Assembly (NCBI GenBank): GCA_019636625.1
Contig: JAHBXE010000001.1
Span: forward strand, 496,001 to 560,000
Direction of reading: 5' to 3'
Source of the DNA: Phycisphaeraceae bacterium
Lineage (GTDB): Bacteria > Planctomycetota > Phycisphaerae > Phycisphaerales > UBA1924
Length of the DNA: 64,000 nucleotides
Part shown: positions 62,913-64,000 of the stretch, piece after piece
How the letters are laid out: every line of letters begins with the position of its first letter
Position numbering within the stretch: position 1 is the first letter of the stretch
Translations under genes and position numbers: made by a program
Notes under the pieces: model-generated
Databases searched by the model: none
What the model was told of the DNA's origin: nothing
The model's input: the letters and a program-made list of their open reading frames with translations, nothing else

Positions 62913-64000
62913 ATGTGCGGAATTGTCGCCTACATCGGTACCAAGCCCGCACAGCCCATCATCCTCGAAGGTCTCAAACGCCTCGAATACCGCGGCTACG
63001 ACTCCGCCGGGATCGCCGTCCTCTCTGTTCCCAGCGGCTCCAAGACCGGTCAAGTCAAGGTGGTCAAGAAGGCCGGCCGCATCGCCAACCTCGAAGCCGA
63101 ACTCAAGAACGTCGCGCCCGCCGGCCTCCCCGGCACCCTGGGCATGGCCCACACCCGCTGGGCCACCCACGGCGGTGTCACCGACCTGAACGCCCACCCG
63201 CACCGTGACGACAAGGCCGGCATCTGCGTCATCCACAACGGCATCATCGAAAACTACGCCGCCCTCAAAACGTACCTCCAGGAAAAGGGCCACCGCTTCA
63301 TCTCCGAGACCGACACCGAAGTCCTCACCATGCTCATCGGTGAGTTGTACGAAGGGGACCTCGAAGCCGCCGTCCAGGCCGCGCTCCGCGAAGTCACCGG
63401 CGCCTACGCCATCTGCGTCATGTGCGAGAACGAGCCCGACACCCTCGTCGTCGCCCGCAAAGGCGCGCCCCTGATGGTCGGCATCGGCGCCGGCGAATAC
63501 ATCGTCGCCTCCGACGCCTCCGCCATCATCGCCCACACCACCCAGGCCTTCCCCCTCGACGATTACAACGTCGTCAAGATCACGCGCCAGGGCTTCCGCA
63601 CCTCAACAACAAGCAACATCGCCGTAAACCCCAAGGTCATGCAACTCGAGCTCGACCTCGAGGAGATCGAGCTCGGCACCTACGAACACTTCATGCAGAA
63701 GGAGATCTTTGAGCAACCTCAAAGTCTCCGCAACACGTTCCGTGGCCGGCTTCAGAAGGACGACGGCAAAGTCGTCCTCGGCGGCGTCTCGAACTTCGCC
63801 AAGGAACTCGTCCGTGCCAAGCGAGTCATTCTCACCGGCCAGGGCACCGCTCTCCACGCCGCCATGATCGGCGAGTACATGCTCGAGGACCTCGCCAAGG
63901 TCCCCGCCGTCGCCGAGTACGCCTCCGAGTTCCGCTACCGCAACCCGATCATCGAGGACCAGACTGTCGTCGTCGCCGTCAGCCAGTCCGGCGAAACCGC
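62913..64000 (+). CDS. glmS: glutamine--fructose-6-phosphate aminotransferase (isomerizing), 5' part
   Basis: First enzyme of UDP-GlcNAc synthesis. The visible 362 residues include the class II glutaminase domain, with catalytic Cys2 after Met (MCGIVAYIG), RLEYRGYDSAG, HTRWATHGG and HNGIIENY, and the start of the first SIS isomerase domain (GQGTALHAAMIGEYM, VAVSQSGET). The gene runs off the window end. GGAGGA lies about 8 nt upstream. No glmS ribozyme-like leader fits in the 132 bases before it. Confidence 0.95.
   Translation, partial: MCGIVAYIGTKPAQPIILEGLKRLEYRGYDSAGIAVLSVPSGSKTGQVKVVKKAGRIANLEAELKNVAPAGLPGTLGMAHTRWATHGGVTDLNAHPHRDDKAGICVIHNGIIENYAALKTYLQEKGHRFISETDTEVLTMLIGELYEGDLEAAVQAALREVTGAYAICVMCENEPDTLVVARKGAPLMVGIGAGEYIVASDASAIIAHTTQAFPLDDYNVVKITRQGFRTSTTSNIAVNPKVMQLELDLEEIELGTYEHFMQKEIFEQPQSLRNTFRGRLQKDDGKVVLGGVSNFAKELVRAKRVILTGQGTALHAAMIGEYMLEDLAKVPAVAEYASEFRYRNPIIEDQTVVVAVSQSGET

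Overview
The window is high-GC bacterial chromosome with dense, mostly housekeeping gene content. It most resembles a planctomycete of the class Phycisphaerae. The best evidence is three secreted proteins ending in paired 30-residue Cys-Asp-Gly repeats (GC-type dockerin-like). Supporting signs are an ECF sigma factor whose stop overlaps the start of a TPR-bearing Ser/Thr kinase, a partial division/cell-wall (dcw) cluster with no ftsA/ftsZ beside ftsQ, and a tricorn-like S41 protease. The taxonomic call is inference from protein style, not from a marker gene.

Layout. 0.1-6.5 kb: a Nudix hydrolase faces away from a murC-murB-ddl-ftsQ-membrane protein operon, which ends in a hairpin terminator before greA. 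6.6-9.7 kb: small unknowns, a flagellin-like protein and a secreted thioredoxin-fold protein. 10-12 kb: first dockerin-like secreted protein, with a clear promoter and terminator. 12-15 kb: UbiA-type prenyltransferase facing away from ribH-nusB-ftsY. 15.7-24.3 kb: GH35-like glycosidase with an apparently substituted acid/base residue, a TolC-like lipoprotein, gnd, tpiA, an MBL-fold hydrolase and a small anchored protein. 24.6-31.8 kb: ECF sigma/kinase pair followed by two more dockerin-like secreted proteins. 32 kb: tRNA-Arg(UCU). 32.8-40.6 kb: tricorn-like protease, two tandem ankyrin proteins and an EF-G paralogue, all on the minus strand. 40.7-50 kb: gltX, a DinB protein, an unknown, a head-to-head tyrosine decarboxylase-like/tyrosine phenol-lyase pair, an MmgE/PrpD protein and a cupin. 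49.3-56.8 kb: a minus-strand run of carB, an isocitrate/isopropylmalate-type dehydrogenase, a GxxExxY protein, a saccharopine dehydrogenase-like protein, a small ABM-like protein and a DinB protein. 56.9-60.8 kb: otsA coupled to a trehalose phosphatase-GH15 fusion. 61-64 kb: SulP transporter and the 5' part of glmS.

The most unusual items are as follows. (1) Three different repeat-derived insertions lie in frame inside carB. (2) A 32-bp inverted repeat brackets the GxxExxY gene and is itself translated. (3) The divergent pair of tyrosine-consuming PLP enzymes shares a 110-bp intergenic region. (4) otsA is translationally coupled to a TPP-GH15 fusion. (5) The three dockerin-like secreted proteins are built by shuffling a few modules. 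(6) A perfect 8-8-8 dyad lies between the flagellin-like gene and a small unknown gene. No CRISPR array, prophage, transposase or recognisable antiphage operon was seen.
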